A stretch of 35,289 nucleotides of DNA from Pelagibacteraceae bacterium AG-390-M19. Lineage in GTDB: Bacteria > Pseudomonadota > Alphaproteobacteria > Pelagibacterales > Pelagibacteraceae. Shown one piece after another: positions 27,449 to 35,289 of the stretch. Positions within the stretch are counted from its first letter, which is position 1. The number at the start of each line of letters is the position of its first letter. The notes under the pieces are model-generated. The model was not told the DNA's origin and made no database searches. It saw nothing but the letters and a program-made list of their open reading frames with translations. The DNA lies in assembly GCA_003279765.1 (NCBI GenBank), contig QCHC01000007.1, positions 1 to 35,289 of the forward strand, read 5' to 3'. A program made the translations under genes and the position numbers.

Positions 27449-28250
27449 GAATTTATTTTTGGAAATTATTCTCGCTATTTTAGTAATATATTTATTTTTA
27501 TTGGCTTATCTTTTTATATTCCAAAGAAACCTCATGTATCATCCTCAAGAGAATAATTATTCAGGTGACAAGATAGAGGTAGAAATAGAGAAAGTTAGAA
27601 TTCAAACTACAGATAATATTAGCCTTTTAGGATGGTTTCATAAAAAAGATTTGAAAAAATTTAAAACTATTGTTTATTTTCATGGGAATGCAGGAAGTCT
27701 TGAAAACAGAATTCATAAATTAAATCATTTTAAAAATATAGATGTGAATTTTTTGATTATTGCTTGGAGAGGATTTAGTGGAAATTTAGGAAAACCATCT
27801 GAAAATGCTTTATACGAGGATGGACAAAGTGCAATTAACTGGCTCAAAAATCAAGGTTTAAGTGATAATGATTTAATTATTTATGGTGAATCGCTTGGCA
27901 CAGGAATTGCAACAGAGATTTCCCAAAATAAAAAATATGCTGGATTAATTTTAGAAACACCTTTCACTTCAATGGTTGCAGCAGCTAAGAGTTTTTATCC
28001 ATACATTCCCGTCTCTTTAATATTGAAAGACAAATATAAAAATGATGAAAAAATAAAAAATATCAATATTCCAGTTTTAGTCATGCATGGTGAAAAAGAT
28101 CAAATAGTTCCATTTTCAATGGGAAAGAAGATATTTGATTTAGCAAATAATCCAAAGTCTTCTTATTTTACTAAACATGACGATCATATGATGGAATTTG
28201 ACAATAATATGGTTTTTCAACTTGGTTCATTTATAAAAAGTTTAAATTAA
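27432..28250 (+). CDS. Alpha/beta hydrolase, membrane-anchored
   Basis: N-terminal TM; VYFHGNAGSLENR, nucleophile elbow YGESLGTG, PVLVMHGEKDQIVP, catalytic-His region KHDDHMMEF. Confidence 0.85.
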   Translation: MKIKRRNLFLEIILAILVIYLFLLAYLFIFQRNLMYHPQENNYSGDKIEVEIEKVRIQTTDNISLLGWFHKKDLKKFKTIVYFHGNAGSLENRIHKLNHFKNIDVNFLIIAWRGFSGNLGKPSENALYEDGQSAINWLKNQGLSDNDLIIYGESLGTGIATEISQNKKYAGLILETPFTSMVAAAKSFYPYIPVSLILKDKYKNDEKIKNINIPVLVMHGEKDQIVPFSMGKKIFDLANNPKSSYFTKHDDHMMEFDNNMVFQLGSFIKSLN

Positions 28251-28299
28251 GCCACAATCAAAACAATTTTATTCCAAAAATTTTAATTAATTTCTAATC

Positions 28300-28863
28300 A
28301 TGAAGAAATTATTTACTTGTATTTTTTTTATTTTTCTTATTTCAGGATCTTCTTTTTCCAAAGAAAACTTATCTTCAATTGAAAATTTATTTTTTATTGA
28401 TCAGATGAACTCACATGATGAAAATTTTGCTTTGTATTTTAAACCAAGAAAAAAGGCCATATTAGCAAAAGGTGAAGATAGTAACTACATAAATGACTTT
28501 CCAAAAGATCTTTATATTTACGATTACAAAACACAAATATCTTCACCACTGATATCCTATGATTGGTTTCCAAGGAAAGCAAAAAATTTCTTAAAGGAAT
28601 ATAATTTTCCAGTCTTTCCAGATGATTTTGCTTATTATTTATTAATGGATAACAAAACATTAGTCATGATAAGTGCTGTCAAAAGTTTAAGAATAAATTT
28701 TAAATATGATATTGTTGAAAAAAAATTAGATTTATATCCAACTAATGGAAAATTTGATTTTATAATTTCCTCTATTGCAAAGGATTGTGGACACTACAGA
28801 TTTAAGGATAATTATAGTTGTAGTTTCTATAAACCTTTAATATCAAGTACTTTAATTAATTAA
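28300..28863 (+). CDS. Hypothetical exported protein
   Basis: Signal peptide MKKLFTCIFFIFLISGSSFS; no family recognised. Confidence 0.65.
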   Translation: MKKLFTCIFFIFLISGSSFSKENLSSIENLFFIDQMNSHDENFALYFKPRKKAILAKGEDSNYINDFPKDLYIYDYKTQISSPLISYDWFPRKAKNFLKEYNFPVFPDDFAYYLLMDNKTLVMISAVKSLRINFKYDIVEKKLDLYPTNGKFDFIISSIAKDCGHYRFKDNYSCSFYKPLISSTLIN

Positions 28864-29773
28864 TTTGTGTAAACGCATCAGCAAATTTTTCAGCCTCAAA
28901 AATTTGCAGGTCATCTTCCTTTTCTCCTAAACCAAGTGCAATTATTGGGATTTTATACTTTTTAGCTACAGCTAGAAGTATTCCCCCTTTAGCCGTTCCA
29001 TCCAATTTTGTCATTACTAAGCCTGTAATTGGAATAATTTTATTAAATTCTTCAACTTGATTTATAACGTTTTGACCTGAAGTTGCATCCAAAACTAAAA
29101 TTACATCATGAGGTGCACTTTCATCTATTTTTTTGGTCACGTTTGCGATTTTTTTGTATTCTTCCATTAAGTTTTTTTTATTTTGTAATCTTCCAGCAGT
29201 ATCAATTAAAACTTGATTAAAATTATTTGATAAAGAAGTTTCTATTGCCTTGTAGGCTACAGATGCAGGATCGGAACCTTGTGAAGATTTTGTAATTTCA
29301 ACATCAATTTTTTTTGCCCAATTTTCTAATTGCTCTATGGCAGCAGCTCTAAATGTATCTGATGCAGCCAACATAACTTTATTTCCATTTTCTTTTAATA
29401 TTTTACTAATTTTTCCAATGGTTGTTGTTTTACCAACACCGTTAACTCCAGAAACTAAAATAGCATTAAGTTTTTCTTTATTTTTAAAAAATTCACTATT
29501 CTCTAGAGGTTTCATTACTGAGATGATGTAGTCTTTAAGAATATTATTTATCTCAACAGTTAAATCTTTGTTTGGATCTATTTTTGTTTTTGAGATTATT
29601 TCTCTAATTTCCGAGGCAGAAGCTACGCCAACATCTGATTGAATTAAATAATCTTCAATTCTGTCCAAGGTTTTGTCATCAATTTCTTTTTTGACAACTA
29701 TATCTCTTAAGCCTGATGTAAAAGCTGAAGCACTTTTTTTAAATCCTGATTTAAATTTTTCAAAAATTCCCAT
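28856..29773 (-). CDS. ftsY: Signal recognition particle receptor FtsY
   Basis: SRP GTPase motifs GVNGVGKTTTIGKI, DTFRAAAIEQL, DTAGRLQNK, TKLDGTAKGG, GLGEKEDDLQIF. Confidence 0.95.
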   Translation of the reverse strand: MGIFEKFKSGFKKSASAFTSGLRDIVVKKEIDDKTLDRIEDYLIQSDVGVASASEIREIISKTKIDPNKDLTVEINNILKDYIISVMKPLENSEFFKNKEKLNAILVSGVNGVGKTTTIGKISKILKENGNKVMLAASDTFRAAAIEQLENWAKKIDVEITKSSQGSDPASVAYKAIETSLSNNFNQVLIDTAGRLQNKKNLMEEYKKIANVTKKIDESAPHDVILVLDATSGQNVINQVEEFNKIIPITGLVMTKLDGTAKGGILLAVAKKYKIPIIALGLGEKEDDLQIFEAEKFADAFTQIN

Positions 29774-30597
29774 TAAATTTCTATATTAATTTCTTTTATA
29801 TCAGAAACAGGACCTTTCATGTGGATACTCTTTTTTTCATCAATAGATATCGTCAATCTTCCGGTAGAAAACTCAATGTCAACTTTATTACTTACAAGTC
29901 CTTCTTGGTTAGCAGCATAGGCTGTAGCACAAGCTGCGGTCCCACATGCTTTTGTCAAACCAGCTCCTCTTTCCCAGACTTTAACTTTTATTAATTCTTT
30001 GTTTACTATTGTTGCTATTGTAACGTTACACTTTTCTGGAAACAGTTTGTGGTTTTCTATTTCTGGACCAATTTTTTCTATTTCAAATTGTTCATTATCT
30101 TCCACAAAAAAAATTATATGAGGGTTTCCCACATTAACAGTTGTTCCTCCAAAAAATTCATTATTATTTGAGTCAACAATTTTTATATTTAAGTTTTTCG
30201 TATCTAATTCTTCAGATAATGGAATTTCATTCCATTTAGTTCTACCCAAGCCAATTTCTGTAGACACTAATTTTTCTCCTAATATATGAGATTTTAAATG
30301 GCCAGATAAAGTCGTTAATGTAATAGTGTTTTTATTTTTCTCTTTTCCCAATAGTTCAGCCACACACCTTGTGCCATTTCCACAAGCACCAGAAACACCG
30401 CCATCAGAGTTAAAAAATTCTATAGAGGCATCGTAATTTTGGTCTTTATTAATAAATATAAGTTGATCGCACCCTATATAGTTTCTGTCACAAATTTTAA
30501 TTATTTGATCTTTAGTAAGATTTGTAACTTTTTCTCTATTATCAATAATTACAAAATCATTGCCTAAACCATCCATTTTAAATGCTTTAATATTCAT
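29773..30597 (-). CDS. dapF: Diaminopimelate epimerase
   Basis: KMDGLGNDFVIID, GACGNGTRCVA, GNPHIIFFV, ERGAGLTKACGTAACA. Confidence 0.95.
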   Translation of the reverse strand: MNIKAFKMDGLGNDFVIIDNREKVTNLTKDQIIKICDRNYIGCDQLIFINKDQNYDASIEFFNSDGGVSGACGNGTRCVAELLGKEKNKNTITLTTLSGHLKSHILGEKLVSTEIGLGRTKWNEIPLSEELDTKNLNIKIVDSNNNEFFGGTTVNVGNPHIIFFVEDNEQFEIEKIGPEIENHKLFPEKCNVTIATIVNKELIKVKVWERGAGLTKACGTAACATAYAANQEGLVSNKVDIEFSTGRLTISIDEKKSIHMKGPVSDIKEINIEI

Positions 30598-30653
30598 AAT
30601 TAGATATTTAACTTATTTATTGACTTTTTGAACCTCTATTATAGGTTGTTGCC

Positions 30654-30753
30654 GTTTCCGCAAAAACATTAACTTTGCGGTGTCTTTGGAAACAAAGAGA
30701 TCGACACTAGTCAGCGAGAGTTCGCCCACTAGTGCGTTACTGCTATGCGTAAC
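30654..30753 (+). ncRNA. Candidate structured 5' leader RNA of ffh
   Basis: Consecutive stems in the dapF/ffh divergent intergenic region: CCGCAAA/TTTGCGG, TCTTTG-GAAA-CAAAGA, CACTAGT...GCGA-gagt-TCGC...ACTAGTG, GTTAC/GTAAC, ending ~10 nt before the ffh ATG. Confidence 0.65.
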
Positions 30754-30763
30754 AAAAAAATAT

Positions 30764-32122
30764 ATGTTTGAAAATTTAACAAATAAATTTGAAGAAATTT
30801 TTTCTTCTTTAAAAAAAGCACCTTCTCTAAATGAAGCTCAAGTAGATGAGGGTTTGAGAAGTATTAGGCAAGCATTGCTTGAGGCAGATGTTTCTTTAGA
30901 TGTTGCGAAAGAATTTATTGAAAAAGTAAAACCTAAAGCCTTAGGACAAGAAATCATAAGATCAACTTCGCCTGGAGATATGGTTGTTAAAATAGTCTAC
31001 GACGAGTTAGTAAATTTACTAGGTTCAAGCAATGCAGACATAAATTTAAATGCTGTACCGCCAGTTCCTATGATGATGGTTGGTTTGCAGGGTTCAGGTA
31101 AAACAACTTCGACTGCAAAATTAGCTAAATATTTAGAAGATAATAAAAAGAAAAAAGTTATGATGGTCAGTTTGGACATTTATAGGCCAGCAGCACAAGA
31201 ACAGCTTAGATCTTTAGGTGAACAGAATAATATTTTGACACTTCCTATTATTGAAGGCCAGCAACCAACTGATATTTGCCAAAGAGCTATGAGTGCAGCA
31301 AATTTAAATGGAGCAGATATAATTTTATTTGATACAGCTGGAAGAACTCAAATTGATTTACAAATGATGAGCGAAATTAAACAAATTGATAGTATAATTA
31401 ATCCAGCAGAAACTTTTCTGGTAGCAGATTCTCTTACAGGTCAAGTTGCAGCTTCGGTTGCAAAAGAGTTTAAAAATACAGTTAACTTGTCAGGAATAAT
31501 ATTAACTAGAGCCGATGGTGATGCCAGAGGTGGAGCTGCCGTTAGTATGAAATATGTATCAAATGTTCCAATAAAATTTTTGGGTATAGGTGAAAAAATA
31601 GAAAATTTTGAGGTATTTCATCCAGATAGAATAGCAAATAGAATTTTAGGAATGGGAGATATCGTATCTCTTGTAGAAAAGGCTGCTCAAGATTTAGGTG
31701 AAGAGAATATTAAAAAAGCTGAAGAGAATTTAAAAAAAGGTCAATTCTCTATGGAGGATTACCTTTCACAATTAAGACAAATGAAAAAAATGGGAGGCAT
31801 TGAGGGGATTATGTCATTTATGCCTGGAGTATCAAAAATTAAATCTCAAATGGACTCAGCTGGTATTGATGAGAGTATTATTTCAAAAAACGAAGCTATA
31901 ATTTTATCAATGACAAAAAAAGAAAGAGAGAATCCAAAAGTAATTGATGGTTCAAGAAAAAAAAGAATTGCTAATGGCTCTGGTACAGATCCAGCCACTA
32001 TCAATAAATTGCTTAAGCAATTTAAAATGATGTCTGAAATGATGAAAAAGATGTCAAAAGGAAATCTGAAAGGTATGTCTGATCAAGGGATACCACCAGA
32101 GCTATTTAATAAACTAAAATAA
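30764..32122 (+). CDS. ffh: Signal recognition particle protein Ffh
   Basis: GLQGSGKTTSTAKLA, DIYRPAAQEQL, DTAGRTQ, GDARGGAA; C-terminal Met-rich M domain. ORF opens at 30680, but MFENLTNKFEEIF at 30764 is the natural N-terminus. Confidence 0.96.
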   Translation: MFENLTNKFEEIFSSLKKAPSLNEAQVDEGLRSIRQALLEADVSLDVAKEFIEKVKPKALGQEIIRSTSPGDMVVKIVYDELVNLLGSSNADINLNAVPPVPMMMVGLQGSGKTTSTAKLAKYLEDNKKKKVMMVSLDIYRPAAQEQLRSLGEQNNILTLPIIEGQQPTDICQRAMSAANLNGADIILFDTAGRTQIDLQMMSEIKQIDSIINPAETFLVADSLTGQVAASVAKEFKNTVNLSGIILTRADGDARGGAAVSMKYVSNVPIKFLGIGEKIENFEVFHPDRIANRILGMGDIVSLVEKAAQDLGEENIKKAEENLKKGQFSMEDYLSQLRQMKKMGGIEGIMSFMPGVSKIKSQMDSAGIDESIISKNEAIILSMTKKERENPKVIDGSRKKRIANGSGTDPATINKLLKQFKMMSEMMKKMSKGNLKGMSDQGIPPELFNKLK

Positions 32123-32139
32123 TAAAATAAGGAGAACAA

Positions 32140-32547
32140 ATGTTAAAACTAAGATTATCAAGGGGAGGCACTAAAAAGAGACCAGTTTACAAAGTTGTTG
32201 TAGCTGACAGTCGTTTCCCAAGAGATGGAAGATTTATAGAAAAGGTTGGTTTTTTTAACCCACTACTTCCTAAAGATAAAAAAGAAAGAGTAGGTCTTGA
32301 AGCTGAAAGAATCAAATATTGGTTAGGTCAAGGTGCTAAACCAACAACAAGAGTTGCAAGAATTTTAGGTGAAAATGATTTAATCCCCATGCCTACAAAT
32401 GGAAATAATCCAAATAAAGCGGTTCCTAAAAAGGAAAGAAATAAAAAAGAAGAAGAAGCTCCTAAAGCAGACGCAGCACCAGCAGCAGAAGCTCCAAAAG
32501 AAGAAGCTCCTAAAGCAGACGGAGCACCAGCTGAGGAGAAAAAATAA
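32140..32547 (+). CDS. rpsP: 30S ribosomal protein S16 with acidic Ala/Pro-rich C-terminal tail
   Basis: [42 protein letters not shown]; low-complexity tail from ~residue 95. Confidence 0.96.
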   Translation: MLKLRLSRGGTKKRPVYKVVVADSRFPRDGRFIEKVGFFNPLLPKDKKERVGLEAERIKYWLGQGAKPTTRVARILGENDLIPMPTNGNNPNKAVPKKERNKKEEEAPKADAAPAAEAPKEEAPKADGAPAEEKK

Positions 32548-32561
32548 ACTAAGGAAAATTT

Positions 32562-33248
32562 ATGTGGCAAGCTCAAGTGTTTACACTTTATCCAGATGTT
32601 TTTCCTGGTCCTTTGTCTAAAGGACTATATGGAAAAGCAATGTCTAAAAACATTTGGAATTTAAAAGTAGTAAACATTAGAGATGCTGCTGAGGATAAAC
32701 ACAAAACAGTAGATGATACTCCTTACGGCGGTGGCTCTGGTATGTTAATGAAACCTGATGTGTTAGCAAAATCATTAGACCAAAATAAAAATGAAGGAGA
32801 AAAAGTATTATATTTATCTCCTAGAGGAAAAAAATTTGATCAAAATTATGCTAAAGAATTATCAAAGGAAAAATCGATTTCGATAATTTGTGGACACTTC
32901 GAAGGAGTTGATGAAAGAGTGTTAAGCACTAGAAACATAGAAGAGGTTAGTATTGGAGATTTTATTTTATCAGGAGGAGAGTCAGCAGCATTTGTGGTTA
33001 TTGATAGTATTTTGAGACTTTTACCTGGTGTTCTGGGAAATGAGAATTCTACGATAAACGAAAGTTTTGAAAATGGATTATTAGAGTATCCGCAGTTCAC
33101 AAAACCTCAAATTTGGGAGGAAAAAGCAGTTCCAGAAGTGCTTTTGTCAGGAGATCATAGCAAAATTAAACACTGGCGTTTATCTCAATCTGAGGCTATA
33201 ACACGCGTCCGAAGACCAGATTTATGGGAAAAATATAAGAAGAATTAA
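32562..33248 (+). CDS. trmD: tRNA (guanine-N1)-methyltransferase TrmD
   Basis: [51 protein letters not shown]. Confidence 0.95.
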   Translation: MWQAQVFTLYPDVFPGPLSKGLYGKAMSKNIWNLKVVNIRDAAEDKHKTVDDTPYGGGSGMLMKPDVLAKSLDQNKNEGEKVLYLSPRGKKFDQNYAKELSKEKSISIICGHFEGVDERVLSTRNIEEVSIGDFILSGGESAAFVVIDSILRLLPGVLGNENSTINESFENGLLEYPQFTKPQIWEEKAVPEVLLSGDHSKIKHWRLSQSEAITRVRRPDLWEKYKKN

Positions 33249-33264
33249 TTTGATAAATATAACT

Positions 33265-33819
33265 ATGAAAACAATTGAAGAGATAAATCAACATAACGTT
33301 AAAAAAATACTTTCAGAAAAAAAAATACCTGAATTTTATCCTGGAGATGTAGTTAAAGTAGGTGTTAGAATTACCGAGGGAAAAAAAGAGAGAATTCAAT
33401 ATTTTGAAGGTGTTTGCATTGCAAAAAAAAGCAGAGATTTAAACTCGTCTTTCACAGTTAGAAAAATTTCTTTTGGTGAAGGTGTAGAAAGAACGTTTCC
33501 ACTTTATGGAACTCTTATTGACTCAATTAAAGTTATTAGATCAGGGAAAGTAAGAAGAGCAAAATTATACTATTTAAGAGATAGAACAGGTAAATCAGCA
33601 AGGATTGCAGAAAAAATTAGAAAAAAAATTGGTATTGATGTTGATGTAAAACCTGAAACAGTTACTGAAGAAAATGTAGCACCACCGATAGAAGCTCCAA
33701 AAGAAGAAACTACTAAAGCAGAAGCAGCGCCAGCAGCAGAAGCTCCAAAGGAAGAAGCGCCTAAAACAGAGGAAGCTACAACTGAACAATCAACAGAAAG
33801 TACTTCAGAAAAAAAATAA
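33265..33819 (+). CDS. rplS: 50S ribosomal protein L19 with acidic Ala/Pro-rich C-terminal tail
   Basis: [73 protein letters not shown] at 33265 preferred over TTG at 33250. Confidence 0.95.
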   Translation: MKTIEEINQHNVKKILSEKKIPEFYPGDVVKVGVRITEGKKERIQYFEGVCIAKKSRDLNSSFTVRKISFGEGVERTFPLYGTLIDSIKVIRSGKVRRAKLYYLRDRTGKSARIAEKIRKKIGIDVDVKPETVTEENVAPPIEAPKEETTKAEAAPAAEAPKEEAPKTEEATTEQSTESTSEKK

Positions 33820-33830
33820 TTTTTTTTTCA

Positions 33831-35234
33831 ATGTCTACTACCCTTTACGATAAAATTTGGAACGAACATCTTGTTGATCAACAAGAGGATGGCACAGCTT
33901 TATTGTTTGTCGATAGACACTTAATTCATGAAGTTACTAGCCCACAAGCTTTTGAAGGTTTAAGAAATTCAAATAGAAAAGTTCGTCATCCTAATTTAAC
34001 TCTAGCTGTTGCTGATCATAATGTTCCGACAACAGATAGAACTAAAGGGATATCAGATCAGGAATCGAAAATACAAGTTGATACATTAGAATCAAATTGT
34101 AAGGAATTTGGGGTACAGCTTTTTGGTATGGATGATAAACGACAAGGAATTGTTCATATTATTGGACCAGAACAAGGCTTTACTCAACCAGGAACAGTTA
34201 TTGTATGCGGAGACAGTCATACTGCAACACATGGAGCTTTTGGTTCTTTAGCTTTTGGTATTGGAACATCTGAAGTTGAACATGTTCTAGCAACGCAAAC
34301 ACTTGTTCAAAAAAAAGCAAAAAATTTTAGAATTAATGTTAACGGAACACTTCCATTAGGAGTAACATCTAAAGATGTAATACTTCAAATAATTGGAAAG
34401 ATTGGTACTGCAGGTGGAACAGGTTGTGTAGTTGAATATGCTGGAGATTTAATAAGATCTCTAAGTGTTGAACAGAGAATGACTATTTGCAATATGACTA
34501 TTGAGGGTGGCGCAAGAGCTGGATTAATTGCTCCAGATGAAAAAATATTTGAATATTTAAAAGGAAAACCCATGTCTCCAAAATTAGAAAATTGGGAAAA
34601 GGCACTGGAATACTGGAAAAGTTTAAAAACAGATGCTGATGCAAGTTTTGACAAAGAAATAAATCTTAACGCAAATGAGATTTTACCGATGATTACCTGG
34701 GGGACATCACCTCAAGACGTAATTACAATTGATGGAAAAGTACCAAATCCTCATAATGAAAAAGATGAAGATAAAAAAAACTCAATTGAAAGAGCACTAA
34801 AATACATGGGATTAACTCCTGATATGGCAGCGACTGATATTAAAATAGATAAAGTATTTATCGGAAGCTGTACAAATGGAAGAATTGAAGATTTGAGAGA
34901 AGCTGCCAAAATCTTAAAGGACAAAAAAATATCATCACATGTAGATGCCATTGTAGTTCCTGGTTCAGGATTAGTTAAAGAACAAGCAGAGCAAGAAGGT
35001 TTAGATAAAATATTTGTAAATTCAGGATTTGAATGGAGAGAGCCAGGTTGTTCTATGTGTTTAGCAATGAATGCAGATAAATTAAAACCAGAGGAAAGAT
35101 GTGCATCTACTTCAAACAGAAACTTTGAAGGAAGACAAGGAAGAGGTGGTAGAACACATCTAGTAAGTCCTGGAATGGCGGCTGCAGCTGCAATCTCTGG
35201 TAATTTAGATGATGTTAGAAAGTATCAAAATTAA
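33831..35234 (+). CDS. leuC: 3-isopropylmalate dehydratase large subunit
   Basis: [69 protein letters not shown]. Confidence 0.96.
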   Translation: MSTTLYDKIWNEHLVDQQEDGTALLFVDRHLIHEVTSPQAFEGLRNSNRKVRHPNLTLAVADHNVPTTDRTKGISDQESKIQVDTLESNCKEFGVQLFGMDDKRQGIVHIIGPEQGFTQPGTVIVCGDSHTATHGAFGSLAFGIGTSEVEHVLATQTLVQKKAKNFRINVNGTLPLGVTSKDVILQIIGKIGTAGGTGCVVEYAGDLIRSLSVEQRMTICNMTIEGGARAGLIAPDEKIFEYLKGKPMSPKLENWEKALEYWKSLKTDADASFDKEINLNANEILPMITWGTSPQDVITIDGKVPNPHNEKDEDKKNSIERALKYMGLTPDMAATDIKIDKVFIGSCTNGRIEDLREAAKILKDKKISSHVDAIVVPGSGLVKEQAEQEGLDKIFVNSGFEWREPGCSMCLAMNADKLKPEERCASTSNRNFEGRQGRGGRTHLVSPGMAAAAAISGNLDDVRKYQN

Positions 35235-35289
35235 ATGCAAAAATTTAATACACTAAAAAGTATTCCAGCTTATTTACCAATTGTAAATA
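35235..35289 (+). CDS. leuD: 3-isopropylmalate dehydratase small subunit, 5' fragment (runs off window)
   Basis: Starts immediately after the leuC stop; MQKFNTLKSIPAYLPIVN matches a LeuD N-terminus and expected gene order. Confidence 0.75.
   Translation, partial: MQKFNTLKSIPAYLPIVN

Noticed and set aside
30597-30764. Possible SRP RNA (ffs) gene
   Set aside because: Lacks the conserved GUCAGG...GGAA...AGCAG helix 8 core; treated as a leader RNA candidate instead.
32328-32576. Antisense Ala/Ser-rich ORF over the S16 tail
   Set aside because: Mirror of the repetitive tail codons; no independent support.
33595-33789. Antisense Phe/Cys-rich ORF over the L19 tail
   Set aside because: Composition is the direct complement of Lys/Glu/Ala codons; not a plausible protein.
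1-35289. Phage, transposon, CRISPR, toxin-antitoxin or defence system
   Set aside because: No transposase, integrase, repeat-spacer array, tRNA-flanked insertion or defence-type domain could be found in any frame.

Overview
This is an AT-rich, gene-dense alphaproteobacterial window. Gene content and style suggest a SAR11/Pelagibacter-like or related marine genome, but that is inference. I see no mobile elements, tRNA/rRNA genes or CRISPR. From left to right: (1) the 3' end of a PagL-like lipid A deacylase gene. (2) A 2-hydroxyacid/glycolate block: FMN alpha-hydroxyacid dehydrogenase, class I aminotransferase, glcD-glcE-glcF, D-2-hydroxyacid dehydrogenase, and a 3-hydroxyisobutyrate/tartronate-semialdehyde-type dehydrogenase. 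(3) A divergently transcribed GAF/Fis-HTH regulator that resembles AcoR but lacks the AAA+ domain, facing a Zn-alcohol dehydrogenase and a five-gene sugar/polyol-type ABC importer with two different ATPases. (4) Two TRAP transporter operons, the first with an amidase and a small membrane protein, the second with an oversized permease carrying a coiled-coil tail. (5) MFS transporter, alpha/beta hydrolase and a small exported protein. (6) Core genes ftsY-dapF diverging from ffh-rpsP-trmD-rplS-leuC-leuD. The most interesting observations are: the two ABC ATPases carry complementary degenerations that predict one dead and one active ATP site; the AAA+-less regulator faces a long inverted repeat placed upstream of a sigma70-like promoter; a multi-hairpin leader precedes ffh; near-identical acidic Ala/Pro/Lys/Glu tails occur on ribosomal proteins S16 and L19; rimM is missing from the rpsP-trmD junction; the second DctM has a ~330 aa coiled-coil extension; and a hairpin separates binding-protein from permease genes in all three transport operons.
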